From Hyphomicrobium sp. CS1BSMeth3 (lineage in GTDB: Bacteria; Pseudomonadota; Alphaproteobacteria; Rhizobiales; Hyphomicrobiaceae), in assembly GCF_900117415.1 (NCBI RefSeq), contig NZ_FPEI01000006.1:1922001-1986000 (forward strand): a stretch of DNA of 64,000 nt, written 5' to 3'. A program made the position numbers and the translations under genes. Below the pieces are notes generated by a model. The model made no database searches, was not told where the DNA came from, and saw only the letters and a program-made list of their open reading frames with translations. Below, in pieces: positions 24,200-34,100 of the stretch (position 1 is its first letter; every line of letters begins with the position of its first letter).

Positions 24200-26302
24200 C
24201 TAGATCGAGGCCGCGAGGATCGCGTCGCGCGTGATTGGCAGCGTTCTGACGCGGATGCCCAATGCCCGATGCACGGCGTTGCCGATCGCTGCAGCCGTCG
24301 GCCCCGTCGCCGTCTCGCCAACGCCGAGGCCGGGAAGCTCCGGCCGTACGATCAGGCTCACCTTGATCTCCGGCGTCTCGGAGAAGCTGAGAATGGGATA
24401 GGCCTCCCAATCGCGCGTCGTGACGGCATCTCCGTCGAAGTTGACGCGCTCCTTGAGAGTCCAGCTTGCCGACTGGATGATGCCGCCCTCGATCTGATTG
24501 ATGATCCCGTCGGGATTGATCGCCTCGCCGGCGTCGACCGCTGCCCACGCGTGCGTCAGACGCACGCGTTCGTCGCAAACGACGCGCGCGACCACCGCAC
24601 AATAGGCGCTACGGTTCTTGTACTGGTTGAACCCGATCCCGAGCGCTTCGCCCTGGACTGTCGGCCCCGGCCACCCTGCCATTTCCGCCGCTTTCGTAAT
24701 GACGGCGCGTGCGCGGGCATCATCAAGATGGTCGAGCCGGAAAGCCACCGGATCGGCGCCGACAGATGCCGCGATGTCGTCCATCAGCGTCTCGATGGCA
24801 AAGATGTTCGCGTAGCCGCCGAGCGCCCGCAAAGCCGAGGAGCGGTAGGGAAGATCGCGCAGAATGCGCTTGGAGACGTGGACATTGGGAATGGCATAGA
24901 GCGGCATGGCATTGCGGTCGGCACCGCCGCCGCGCGCCAAGGGCACATCAGGCGGCGATCCTTTTTCCATGGGAACAGCCAGACGCTCGGCGGCGACCAG
25001 GTTGATCGTACCGCCGCGGCCTGGGCGCGACACGTGCGCCTGACTCTGGGATTGTATGGTCAGCGCCGCAATGCGCCCGCCGGCATCAACCTTCGCCTCG
25101 GCCCTGACGATCGCACCGGGGCCGAGCGGCGCGAGCGAGAAGTCAGCGGCGCGCGACCATAGAACCCGGACCGGGCGTCTCGGAACCGTGCGCGCGAGCA
25201 GCGCCGCCTCGTAGGCGACATCGTCCTGCCCGCTGTGGCCGTAGGTGCCGGCTCCTGCGGCGTGGATCACGACGACATTGCCGGCATCGATGCCGAGCGC
25301 TTTGGCGAGCGGCGCGCGCATATCGTGCACGGCCTGGCTATGCGAGCGGATCTCAAGGGTATCGTCGCGCCAAGTGGCGATTGCACAGGAGGGCGCAATA
25401 GATGCGTGCGCGATATAGGGGCGCTCGATCTCCGTCGTGATGGTGCGGCCCTCCGCGGCCGTCACATCGCCTTTCTCGACGACGATCTCCGGCTCGGCGC
25501 TATCTGCGGCGATGGCCTCGCGCATGAGTGCGGGGACCTGGAAGCCCTCAGACCATGTCGCGAGGCGGCGGGCACGCTCGATTGCGCGCACGGCCAACTC
25601 CTCACGCTCAGCAATGACGCCAACGAAAGAGCCGTCTCGGACCACTTGCACTGACGGAAACGCCGTCTTCAATGCGGCCTCGTCGAATGCCTCGAGGCGG
25701 CGGCCCGAGGCTGGCGGATCGAGCACGCGGCCATGCAGCATGCCGGGAAGCTCGATATCATGAATGAAGCCCGCACCTGCTGCTTTTGCTTTGAGGTCGA
25801 TGCGCGGCATGGACGTGCCGACCAGCCGTCGCTCTGCCGGCTCTTTCGGCCGCGCATGATCGAGGACTTGCGCCTCGAGATCGATCGATGGCGCGAGCGA
25901 CCAGTAGGTGAGGTCCGTCTCGCGACCACTCACGATGATGCGGCCCTGCTCGACGGCGAGGCTCTCGGGCGGCGCCTGCAGGAGCTTGGCGGCCTCGGCG
26001 AGGACGATTGCGCGGACGGCCGACGCGGCAAGGCGCACCGCGCGCCCACCCGTTTCAATCGACAGGCTGCTCGATGTGCCGGCCTCGAGTGGCCCGAGGG
26101 CGGTGTGCCCGGAAATGAGCTCGATACTCTCCGGCGCGACATCCAGCTCGTCGGCTGCAATCTGCACGAGAGCAGTTGTGATGCCTTGGCCGATCTCCAC
26201 CTTGCCGGTCTTCAGAACGACCACGGCATCACGCGACAGATCGATCCAGTCGGAGCAGCTCGGATTGTCGGCCAGACTGGGAGAGGAGGCGATTGCGGTC
26301 AT
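24200..26302 (-). CDS. Molybdenum hydroxylase large subunit (IorB/XdhA type)
   Basis: 700 residues from ATG 26,302, whose ATG overlaps the stop of the small subunit by four bases; a longer reading to 26,641 overlaps that gene in another frame. Motifs of the aldehyde oxidase/xanthine dehydrogenase molybdopterin domain are visible: VEIGQGITTALVQIAADEL near residue 33, GTYGHSGQDDVAYEAALLA, RALGGYANIFAIETLMDDIA, and the C-terminal GLGVGETATGPTAAAIGNAV with the catalytic glutamate. The family hydroxylates aromatic heterocycles or oxidises aldehydes using water. Closest overall layout is isoquinoline 1-oxidoreductase beta subunit. No Tat or Sec signal is seen. No CoxM-like flavin subunit is present, so electrons must leave by another carrier. 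Substrate unknown. Confidence 0.85.
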   Translation of the reverse strand: MTAIASSPSLADNPSCSDWIDLSRDAVVVLKTGKVEIGQGITTALVQIAADELDVAPESIELISGHTALGPLEAGTSSSLSIETGGRAVRLAASAVRAIVLAEAAKLLQAPPESLAVEQGRIIVSGRETDLTYWSLAPSIDLEAQVLDHARPKEPAERRLVGTSMPRIDLKAKAAGAGFIHDIELPGMLHGRVLDPPASGRRLEAFDEAALKTAFPSVQVVRDGSFVGVIAEREELAVRAIERARRLATWSEGFQVPALMREAIAADSAEPEIVVEKGDVTAAEGRTITTEIERPYIAHASIAPSCAIATWRDDTLEIRSHSQAVHDMRAPLAKALGIDAGNVVVIHAAGAGTYGHSGQDDVAYEAALLARTVPRRPVRVLWSRAADFSLAPLGPGAIVRAEAKVDAGGRIAALTIQSQSQAHVSRPGRGGTINLVAAERLAVPMEKGSPPDVPLARGGGADRNAMPLYAIPNVHVSKRILRDLPYRSSALRALGGYANIFAIETLMDDIAASVGADPVAFRLDHLDDARARAVITKAAEMAGWPGPTVQGEALGIGFNQYKNRSAYCAVVARVVCDERVRLTHAWAAVDAGEAINPDGIINQIEGGIIQSASWTLKERVNFDGDAVTTRDWEAYPILSFSETPEIKVSLIVRPELPGLGVGETATGPTAAAIGNAVHRALGIRVRTLPITRDAILAASI

Positions 26303-26772
26303 GCCCGAGCACTCCCCGCCTGCACCGCCCGCTCGATGGCGCGAAGAATGCGGACGTGCGCGCCACATCGACAGAGATGGCCGTCGAGCGCTGTCGCGAT
26401 ATCCGACCGGCTCGGCGCCGGCTCTCGATCCAGCAGAGCCTTGGCACGCATGAGAATGCCGGCGAGGCAATAGCCGCACTGACCGGCCTGTTCCTTGAGG
26501 ACACTGTCGATAAGCGGGTGCGATGCCCCTTCCCCGACCAGCGACTCGACGGTTTCGACATTCTGTCCGGCAACTGCCCCGACGGGCACCATGCACGCCG
26601 TCTGCGGCCTGCCCTCGATGAGCACCGTGCAGCTCAGGCACTGGCCTTCGACGCAGCCGGCCCGCGTGCCCTTGAGGCCGAGGTCATTGCGCAGAACGTA
26701 AAGGAGGGGCGTATCCGGATCAGCGTGAACGCCAAATTTTTGCCCATTCACGTGAAGTTCGATGGCATCCAT
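26299..26772 (-). CDS. Molybdenum hydroxylase [2Fe-2S] small subunit (IorA/CoxS type)
   Basis: 157 residues from ATG 26,772. The plant-type ferredoxin cluster is held by Cys40, Cys45, Cys48 and Cys60 (GCVEGQCLSC .. QTAC), and the second, helical-domain cluster by Cys99, Cys102, Cys134 and Cys136 (QCGYCLAG .. HLCRCGAH). All eight ligands are intact. It passes electrons from the molybdenum cofactor in the large subunit, whose gene overlaps it by four bases. Family members of this size include IorA and CoxS. The upstream 283-base spacer to the divergent sigma-factor gene contains its promoter; no gene is seen there. Confidence 0.9.
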   Translation of the reverse strand: MDAIELHVNGQKFGVHADPDTPLLYVLRNDLGLKGTRAGCVEGQCLSCTVLIEGRPQTACMVPVGAVAGQNVETVESLVGEGASHPLIDSVLKEQAGQCGYCLAGILMRAKALLDREPAPSRSDIATALDGHLCRCGAHVRILRAIERAVQAGSARA

Positions 26773-27055
26773 GGCCTCTGCCCTGCAATCCGACCTCGTT
26801 CCCGGAAAGTTTTGACCATCGCGAGCGCGGTCGGCAATGGCAAAGTTCCAAGCGCCGCAGCGTTTCTCCCCCTCGGAACGCGTCCCGACCAGGGGAAATG
26901 TGGCCTGTAGTCGGCGCTCGGGGCGCGGTATCAATAGTGAGCCCCCTCGGCGCGATAAGCAGGACCCAGATCCCGAAGGAAACGGCCGAGGCGCCCGTTC
27001 AATAGACAATGAGACCGGCAGGTGAGACGCGACCTGCCCACACCTCGCAGGCTCG

Positions 27056-27622
27056 ATGAAACCGCCGCCGGACGACGCGCTCGACGTTGAGCTGATGAGG
27101 GCAGTGGGCAGGCAGGATCGCCACGCCTTTGCGCGCCTCGTCGAGCGCCACTACGGCTGGGCGCTCGGCTTCACGGACCGGATGCTCGGCACGCGTCACG
27201 AGGCTGAGGATATGGTGCAGACAGCCTTCCTGCGCGTTTGGCAGGGTGCCGGGCGATGGGAACCACATGCGAAGTTCACCACCTGGCTCTATCGCGTCTT
27301 GTACAATTTGTGCGTGGACCGGCTCCGTGCACGCCAAACGGCATCTGGCGAGCCCCTCGACGATGCGTTGGTCGAGCGGTTGGCCGATGAGGCGCCCACA
27401 GGTGAGGAGCGTATTACGAGCCTCCAGCGCGGCGCGCGTGTCAGAGCGGCACTGGATCAGCTTCCGGCCCGACAACGGGCGGCGCTCGTCCTCTGCTACT
27501 ACGAGGAGAGATCCCAGGCGGAGGCTGCGGCACTGCTGGGTGTGAGCGCAGGTGCCTTGGAATCGCTGCTTTCACGCGGGCGCGCGACGCTCAAAAAGTG
27601 GCTTCGGGATGAATTGCAATAA
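27056..27622 (+). CDS. ECF sigma factor (CnrH-like context)
   Basis: 188 residues. Sigma region 2 reads FARLVERHYGWALGFTDRML .. HEAEDMVQTAFLRVWQGAG, and region 4 reads LDQLPARQRAALVLCYYEER .. SQAEAAALLGVSAGALESLL. It directs RNA polymerase to a small regulon. It is followed by a one-helix membrane protein and a periplasmic sensor-like protein, the gene set of CnrH-CnrY-CnrX metal-responsive systems in Cupriavidus, though the order here is H-Y-X. The signal may be a heavy metal or an envelope stress. It is divergent from the molybdenum hydroxylase genes. Confidence 0.85.
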   Translation: MKPPPDDALDVELMRAVGRQDRHAFARLVERHYGWALGFTDRMLGTRHEAEDMVQTAFLRVWQGAGRWEPHAKFTTWLYRVLYNLCVDRLRARQTASGEPLDDALVERLADEAPTGEERITSLQRGARVRAALDQLPARQRAALVLCYYEERSQAEAAALLGVSAGALESLLSRGRATLKKWLRDELQ

Positions 27623-27631
27623 GGAGCGGGC

Positions 27632-28006
27632 ATGGACCTCGATCGTTTCAGGGAATGCAGCGCCGCTTTTGGTGCCGAAAGACGCCGATGGCCGCCGCGC
27701 GAGCACGCACTCTATGACCGTTTCGCCCTGACGCCGGAAGGCACGGCCATCCTTGCCGACGCCGAACGCACCGACCTTTTCCTCGACGCGCTCGAGCCGG
27801 CCGAGCCGGATCCACGCCGCGTGCGCGATATTGCAGCCATCGTCAGACCAGCGTGGCAGCGCATGGCAAAGCCGGCGGCGGCCTTGGCGGCGAGCGCGCT
27901 GCTCGGTTTCGCCCTCGGCTACATGCAGGCATTGAGCGCGAGCGACGCCGGCATGGCGTCCGGGCTTCTTCTGGGTCCGCAGAGTCTACAGGAGTTTGGG
28001 CTGTGA
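27632..28006 (+). CDS. Short membrane anti-sigma-like protein (CnrY-like position)
   Basis: 124 residues starting nine bases after the sigma-factor stop. The first 70 residues are charged and helical (FRECSAAFGAERRRWPPREH .. GTAILADAERTDLFLDALEP). One membrane helix (AAALAASALLGFALGYMQAL, about 85-105) is followed by a short periplasmic tail. No zinc-binding HxxxCxxC is present. Position and topology fit an anti-sigma that tethers the sigma factor to the membrane. Its stop overlaps the GTG start of the sensor by four bases. Confidence 0.6.
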   Translation: MDLDRFRECSAAFGAERRRWPPREHALYDRFALTPEGTAILADAERTDLFLDALEPAEPDPRRVRDIAAIVRPAWQRMAKPAAALAASALLGFALGYMQALSASDAGMASGLLLGPQSLQEFGL

Positions 28007-28467
28007 TCGATTGGCTGCGCAGCACTCGCGGGTTGATGGCGCTGCTCGTTGTCTCGCTCGCCGTGAACGTCTTCCTGGCCAGCATGGTCATCGGGCGCAT
28101 CACCGGCGAGGCAACACAAAGCACTTATACGAAGCGCAGCATCCAGGCGATGCTGACGCCGCTGCCGGATGCCAAGCGCGAGATCGTGCGACGCGAGCTG
28201 AACACCGCAATGCCCCAGATGCGCCAGCAGTTCGCAGCCCTGCAGAAGGTGCGGACCGCGCTCTCCGAGGAGATGGTCAAGCCGACGCCGGATCCTGGCG
28301 CGCTCGAACGCAATTTCCTCGCCGTGCGCACTCATGCGAGTGCGATCAGGGCCGAGTTGCAGCAGGCCATGATTCGCGCTCTGCCCTCGCTGTCGCAGGA
28401 GGAACGTCGGGCCTTGGTGCAGTCGCTCGCCCAGCGCCAGAGTGGCGGCGGCATTGCGCTACCTTAG
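28003..28467 (+). CDS. Periplasmic sensor of the CnrX/Spy-CpxP (metal-resist) type
   Basis: 154 residues from GTG 28,003, which overlaps the previous stop; an ATG-type frame to 27,853 lies inside the previous gene. An N-terminal membrane helix (GLMALLVVSLAVNVFLASMV) anchors a helical periplasmic domain (about 35-150) with LTPLPDAKREIVRRELNTAM and LPSLSQEERRALVQSLAQRQ, the repeated L-x-x-L pattern of Spy/CpxP and heavy-metal sensor proteins. Only one histidine is in the domain, so metal binding like CnrX is doubtful; an envelope-stress role is as likely. It should relay the signal to the anti-sigma encoded just before it. Confidence 0.65.
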   Translation: MIDWLRSTRGLMALLVVSLAVNVFLASMVIGRITGEATQSTYTKRSIQAMLTPLPDAKREIVRRELNTAMPQMRQQFAALQKVRTALSEEMVKPTPDPGALERNFLAVRTHASAIRAELQQAMIRALPSLSQEERRALVQSLAQRQSGGGIALP

Positions 28468-28503
28468 GTAATCGGCACCGCTCGCGGTATCGATGAGCGC
28501 GCA

Positions 28504-29358
28504 TCAGCCCTGGCGGCGCGCATGCCCGAGCCAGAGCAGCACCGGGACGACGACGGCTCCGCCGATGAGATTCCCGCCCGTTACCCAGGCGATGTTGCGG
28601 GCCAGATCCGGCAGGCCCCCCGCAGCGCCCGCCATGAGCCCTGCTGGAATGAGGTAGAGGTTGGCGATCGAGTGCTCGAAACCCAAGGCCACGAACGCGC
28701 TGATCGGGAATACGATCCCGAGAACCTTCCCGACGGCATTGTGGCTGGCGAACGAGAGCCATACCGCCAGACAAACCAAAGCATTGGCAAGGACGCCCTT
28801 GAGAAAGGCCTGGGCGGGTGAAAGCGCAAGCTTGGCCTCGGCAATCCGGATGGCAGTCGATCTCAAAGGCTCGGCATCATAGACGCCGCTGTTGAAGACA
28901 ATCCAGGCGAGGCCCAAGGCACCAAGACCGTTCGCGAGATAGGACAAGGTCCAGTTGCGCCAGAGCTGGCGCGCCGTGATGAGACGTCGCAGACGCGCCA
29001 TCGCCATCAAGCAATTGCCGGTCGACAGCTCGGCGCCTCCAAGGCACACCAGAACGAGGCCGAGGCTGAAGGCGATGCCGCCGAGCCACCGCGTCGGCCC
29101 CGCACCAAGACTGCTCTCACTCACCACCATCGTCGCGAGCGCGCCGCCAAATCCGATATAGAGCCCGCCGAGGATGCCGAGCGCAGCAAGCCTCTCGAAT
29201 GACAGCGCCACCTTCCCGCTGCTCCAGAGACAAAGGCGATCCGCGATCTCGGCAGGCGCGCACACCTCTGACGGCGATGCTTGTACCGGTGTAGGTGATT
29301 GCTGTGTGCGCGGCTCAAAACGCATGAGATCCGCAATGCGATGCTCGCTTATCGGCAT
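28504..29358 (-). CDS. Formate/nitrite transporter family channel (FocA/NirC)
   Basis: 284 residues with about 40 extra N-terminal residues before the first helix. Family signatures are clear: LGILGGLYIGFGGALATMV (helix 1), GGAELSTGNCLMAMA (the broken helix 2), NWTLSYLANGLGALGLAWI, and GFEHSIANLYLIPAGLMAG with the central histidine that lines the pore. These pentameric channels move formate, nitrite or hydrosulphide. No formate or nitrite enzyme is adjacent; the neighbours are two ECF sigma systems, so the anion is uncertain. The gene is convergent with the CnrX-like gene across a 36-base gap containing a short ACCG/CGGT hairpin. Confidence 0.85.
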   Translation of the reverse strand: MPISEHRIADLMRFEPRTQQSPTPVQASPSEVCAPAEIADRLCLWSSGKVALSFERLAALGILGGLYIGFGGALATMVVSESSLGAGPTRWLGGIAFSLGLVLVCLGGAELSTGNCLMAMARLRRLITARQLWRNWTLSYLANGLGALGLAWIVFNSGVYDAEPLRSTAIRIAEAKLALSPAQAFLKGVLANALVCLAVWLSFASHNAVGKVLGIVFPISAFVALGFEHSIANLYLIPAGLMAGAAGGLPDLARNIAWVTGGNLIGGAVVVPVLLWLGHARRQG

Positions 29359-29823
29359 TGCAGTGCTCCTATGACCTGAGTGAAGTCCGCGGTGAGAACA
29401 GGCATCGCGTTCGCGCGCCCCTCACACAATTGCGTCCTGGCATCAGCCAGGCGTCATCACCGCGTTAACGCGCCATCAAAAGCGCTCTTCAGAATCAATT
29501 GGCCCACCGGAAAAATGCCGGAGCCATCGACGAAGCCGATGTCTCCGGCAGCGACGGCCCAGGCGCCAGCACCTGGCAGCCCCCAGGGCCGGACTTCCCG
29601 CTCATGACCTCTCATTGTGTGGCGATGCGCAACCGACATTCGGGGAAAGTCCCGGCCGAGCTGCTGCGCTTTCCGCCGTGGGATTTGCCACTACCTATCC
29701 GCGTGCAGCGCCAGGTATTCCGATTGGACGCCAATTATTTTTGTCCGGGATCGGGAATAAACCTGCTGGCTTAGGGATAGAGCAATTGACTAACATCCGC
29801 CGTCTCCTTTGCAGGGGGCGGGG
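29359..29823 (+). promoter_or_regulatory. Gene-free spacer with candidate ECF promoter
   Basis: This 465-base spacer separates the divergent channel and sigma genes. Only short frames with poor signals occur (for example 29,499-29,774). About 45-70 bases before the sigma-factor start is GGGAATAAACC (29,753-29,763), followed some 15 bases later by an AGGGATAG stretch. GGAATAA-type -35 elements are common upstream of autoregulated ECF sigma genes. Nothing else is recognised. Confidence 0.3.
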
Positions 29824-30357
29824 ATGGCTCAGCAGTCTCGCTTCGAGGAACTGGCGCTGCCGTATCGCGATGCGGCGTACAACCTCGCCTATTGGATCGT
29901 GAGGAACTCCGACGACGCAGAAGACGTGGTTCAGGACGCCTATCTCAGGGCTTACCGCGCGTTCAATGGTTTCAGGGGCGAGGAAATGCGCCCGTGGTTG
30001 TTTGCGATCGTGCGCCATTGTGCTTACCGGCTGCTCAAGGTTCGCAAGCGCACGTACGATCTCGTTCCTCTCGATGAGACCAACAGCCCGGATGTCGCCT
30101 CCGGCGATCCCTCGGCAGAGGACACACTGATCGAGGCAGTGAATGCACAGCACGTTCGCGCAGCACTGGCCGAACTCCCGCTCGCGTATCGCGACGTCGT
30201 CGTGCTTCGTGAAATGGAGAGCCTCTCCTACAGCGAGATTGCCGAGATCACGGGAGTGCCAATCGGCACGGTGATGTCGCGTCTTTCGCGAGGCAGGGCG
30301 CTGCTGCGGAAGGCCATGAAAGGACGTGAGACCGAAAGTGGATCCGATGCGCTGTGA
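29824..30357 (+). CDS. ECF sigma factor
   Basis: 177 residues from ATG 29,824, which follows a GGGGGCGGGG ribosome site; an in-frame TTG at 29,809 is less likely. Region 2 is YRDAAYNLAYWIVRNSDDAE .. DVVQDAYLRAYRAFNGFRGE with MRPWLFAIVRHCAYRLL, and region 4 is LAELPLAYRDVVVLREMESL .. SYSEIAEITGVPIGTVMSRL. It overlaps its cognate zinc-finger anti-sigma gene by eleven bases. Such pairs in alphaproteobacteria respond to oxidative or envelope stress; the regulon is not visible here. Confidence 0.9.
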   Translation: MAQQSRFEELALPYRDAAYNLAYWIVRNSDDAEDVVQDAYLRAYRAFNGFRGEEMRPWLFAIVRHCAYRLLKVRKRTYDLVPLDETNSPDVASGDPSAEDTLIEAVNAQHVRAALAELPLAYRDVVVLREMESLSYSEIAEITGVPIGTVMSRLSRGRALLRKAMKGRETESGSDAL

Positions 30358-31105
30358 AGACGTACAGAACGAGCTCAGCCCCTACCTCGATGGCGCGCTG
30401 CCCATCGAGCAGCAGAAAGCTATCGGGAGCCATCTTGAAGCCTGCCGGCGGTGCGCCGCTCATCTCGATGACTATCGACGCATAGGGCGGACGCTCAGAG
30501 AGAAAGTCATCGAGAGAGCACCGGCCGGCCTGCAAGAGCGGATTCGCGCGGGGCTCGAGAAGGAAGAGCACGAGCAGAGCCGCGGCGCCCCGTGGCAGAG
30601 CAGGCGCTTTATCGCCCAGGCCGCAGCCCTTCTCCTCGTCGCTGGCCTCTCTGGAGCCGGCGGGTGGATCGCCGCTACGACAGGCTCACGCACACCGCCC
30701 CTCGCGCACGATGTGATGACCGCGCACGTGCGCTCGTTGCTTCAGGACAATCTCATGCAGGTGGCTTCATCGGATCAGCATACCGTGAAGCCCTGGTTCG
30801 CCGGGCGCCTCGATTTTGCGCCTCCAGTTCAGGACCTCGCCACGCAAGGCTTCGCACTGAAGGGGGGGCGACTCGACTATGTCGGAAGCCGACGCGTCGC
30901 CGCCGTGATCTATATGCGCCGGCAGCATGTGATCAACGTCTTCACATGGCCGTCCGATCCGTCACATCCCTTGCCTTCGCTGTCACAGTCCTCGAACGGC
31001 TATAACTCGGTCCGCTGGACGAGCGGCGGGATGGTCTATTGGGCGGTCTCGGACTTGAACATGAAAGAGCTCGGCGAATTCCAGGCGCTGCTCAGCGCCG
31101 CCTGA
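30347..31105 (+). CDS. Zinc-finger (zf-HC2) transmembrane anti-sigma factor
   Basis: 252 residues from ATG 30,347; an in-frame GTG at 30,326 is possible. The N-terminal zf-HC2/ZAS domain has CEDVQNELSPYLDGALP and the HLEACRRC motif (H-x3-C-x2-C). One membrane helix (FIAQAAALLLVAGLSGAGGW, about 88-107) separates it from a periplasmic domain of about 140 residues. It holds the preceding sigma factor inactive. The periplasmic part includes HVINVFTWPSDPSHP and ends FQALLSAA, as in many rhizobial anti-sigma proteins. The signal is unknown. Confidence 0.85.
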   Translation: MRCEDVQNELSPYLDGALPIEQQKAIGSHLEACRRCAAHLDDYRRIGRTLREKVIERAPAGLQERIRAGLEKEEHEQSRGAPWQSRRFIAQAAALLLVAGLSGAGGWIAATTGSRTPPLAHDVMTAHVRSLLQDNLMQVASSDQHTVKPWFAGRLDFAPPVQDLATQGFALKGGRLDYVGSRRVAAVIYMRRQHVINVFTWPSDPSHPLPSLSQSSNGYNSVRWTSGGMVYWAVSDLNMKELGEFQALLSAA

Positions 31106-31146
31106 CGCCGAGGCCCGGCGCCAGCTCACCATTCAGGCGCGAGCGA

Positions 31147-34100
31147 CTACTCGGCAGCGGTTCGCACGGGGGCCAGAGACTTGCCGTCTGCCTCGTCGGG
31201 TGCTTCGACCGGCATGGCCTCGCGCCGCCCGGCGCCGAGCTTTGTCCCGACCTGCTCCAGCAGCAAGTAGACCGCCGGGGTGATGTAGAGCGTCAGAAGC
31301 TGCGAGACCGCGAGGCCGCCGACGACCACCAGACCGAGCGGCTGGCGCAGCTCGGCACCCGCGCCCCAGCCCACGGCGATCGGCAGCACGCCGAAGAGCG
31401 CCGCCATCGTCGTCATCATGATGGGGCGGAAGCGCAGCAGGCACGCCTGCCGGATCGCCTCCCGCGGCTCCATGCCTCGCGATCGCGCCTCGATCGCGAA
31501 GTCGATCATCATGATCGCATTCTTCTTCACGATGCCGATCAACAGAATGATGCCGATCATGGCGATGATCGTAAGCTCGACATCGAACAGGATCAGCGTC
31601 AGCAACGCGCCGAGACTCGCCGAGGGTAGGCCCGAGAGAATTGTTATCGGGTGGACGAAACTCTCGTAGAGAATGCCGAGCACGATGTAGATCGTCAGCA
31701 CGGCCGCGAGGATCAGGATCGGCTGATTGCGGAAGCTGTCCTGGAAGACCTGCGCAGTGCCCGCAAACTGTCCGAGAATGCCAGCCGGCATGTTCACGTC
31801 GCGCTCGACTTGAGCCATGCGCGTAACGGCCTCACCGAGCGTGAAGCCGGGCCCGAGGTTGAAAGTCACCGTGACGGCCGGGAGCTGGCTCTGGCGCGCA
31901 ACGGCAATCGGCCCCGAGCCGAGCGTGACTTGCGCGAGCGCATCGAAGCGCACGAGTTGGCCGGTCGAGGAGCGCACATAGACGCGGCTCAGCACGCTCG
32001 GGTCGAGCAGGTGGGCCTTGCTCGCCTCGACGATTACCCAATAGTCATTCGCCGGCGTGAAGACGGTCGCGATCTTGCGCGTGCCAAAGGTGGAATAGAG
32101 CGTCGAGCGCAGCATCTCCATCGACACGCCGTAACGCGCCAGCGCATCACGATCGACATCGATCTTGACCTGGCGCGCGCCGAGCTCGAGATCGCTGGTC
32201 ACGTCGGTGAAGCCCGGCGTGACCTTGAGCCGCTCGATAAGCCGCCCCGCGCCCTCGTAGAGCTCGTCGCGGTTCACGCCGGTCAGCGTGTACTGGTAGG
32301 CCGAAGCACCGCCACGGCTGCCAATACGGAGGTTCTGCAGGGGCACCGGAAAGGCCCGGATGCCGACGACACTGGCAAGCTTGCGCCGCAGGCGATGCTG
32401 CACGTCGGTGATCGAGGCGCCGCCATCGCGCTCCGCACGCGGCTTCAACTGCACGAAGATCGAACCGCGATTGATCGTCGGGTTGAACGTCGTACGGGCC
32501 ACGTTCGAGTTGATGTAGAGCACATCGGGATCCGTGAGCACGGCGGCAGCCACCTGGCGCTGACGCTCGAGCATGGCGGGGAACGAGACATCCGGCTGCG
32601 CCTCGGTGCGCACGATGATGATGCTCGTGTCCTCGGTCGGCATGAAGCCTTTCTTGACCGTCGCAAAGGCCCAGACCGTGGCCACCATCGTTCCCAACGT
32701 AAGGAGGAGCATGAGGTTGCGGTGGCGGAGCGACCAGTCGAGCGTGACGCGATAGCCCATGGCCATCGCATCGTAGCCGGCCTCAAAGATACGCGAGAGG
32801 ATATTGGGCTTATCCTGGTGGACGGAATTGTGGTTCAGCATGCGCGCGCACAGCATGGGCGTCATCGTGAGCGCGATGAAGCCCGAGAGCAGGATCGCCA
32901 TGCTGATCGTGACGGCAAACGAGAAGAAGAAGCGCCCGACGACGCCGCCCATGAGCAGGATCGGAATGAACACCGCGACCAGCGACAGCGTGATCGACAG
33001 AACCGTGAAGCCGATCTCCTTGGAACCCTTGATGGCGGCCTCGAACGGCGCCATGCCCTCCTCGATATAGCGCACGATATTCTCGAGCACGATGATCGCA
33101 TCGTCCACGACGAATCCTAGGGCGAGCGTCAGCGCGAGCAGCGTGACGTTGTCGAGCGAGAACCCGAAGTAGGCCATGCCCGCGAAAGTGCCGATGATCG
33201 AAAGCGGCAGGGCAAAGGCCGGGATGATGGTCGCCCGCCAGTTGCGCAGGAAGGCGAGAATGACGAGCACGACGAGAATGGCCGTGATGATCAGCGTGAC
33301 TTCCACATCGTGCACTGAATCGCGGATCGACTCCGAGCGGTCCGAGAGAATGCGGAGCTGGACGGTCGGCGGCAGGTCGGCCTGGAAGCGCGGCACCATC
33401 GAACGAACGGCGTCGGTCACCGCAACAGTATTGGCATCCGGCTGGCGACGGACGGAGACGATGATCGAGCGCTGGCCGTTGAACTCGGCGTAGGCCTCCT
33501 CGTCCTCGACCGAGTCCGCAACCTCCGCCACGTCCTGCAGACGAACGGGCGCGCCATTTCGCCAGGCGATGACGATCGGCTTGAAGTACGCCGCATTCGG
33601 CTGCGCCGACTTCGTCTCGAGGACGTAGACCTGACGATCGGTGCGGATCGACCCGATCGGTCCAACGCCGGCAATGACGGAGACGGCGGCGCGAAGCTCC
33701 TCGACCGATATGCCGCGCGTTGCCAAGGCGTCGAAATCATAGCGAATGCGCACGGCACGCTTCTGCGCCCCGTTGATCACGACCTCGGCAACGCCAGGCA
33801 GCGTCGACAGGCGGGGCAGCATCACGGTCTCGGCGAACTCGTTGATCTGGGACGACGGTGTCGTATCGGACGTCAAGGCGAGGAAGATGACCGGGCTGTC
33901 CGCCGGGTTGACCTTGCGAAAGGAAGGCGGTGCCTCGAGATCCTTCGGAAGCCGCTGTGCCGCGACCGAGATGGCGGATTGGACGTCGAGCGCGGCGGCA
34001 TCGATATTGCGCTCGAGGGAGAACTCGAGCGTGACCGAGGTCGCGCCCTCGACGCTCGACGAGGTGATGTTGGCAATGCCCGCAATTGTCGCGAATTGTC

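Noticed and set aside
29499-29774. 91-residue plus-strand frame in the 29,359-29,823 spacer
   Set aside because: No ribosome site, unusual composition and no recognisable domain; the spacer is better explained as divergent promoters.
31651-33120. 489-residue plus-strand open frame
   Set aside because: It is fully antisense to the RND permease, whose motifs are unmistakable; the protein is His/Arg/Asp-rich low-complexity shadow sequence.
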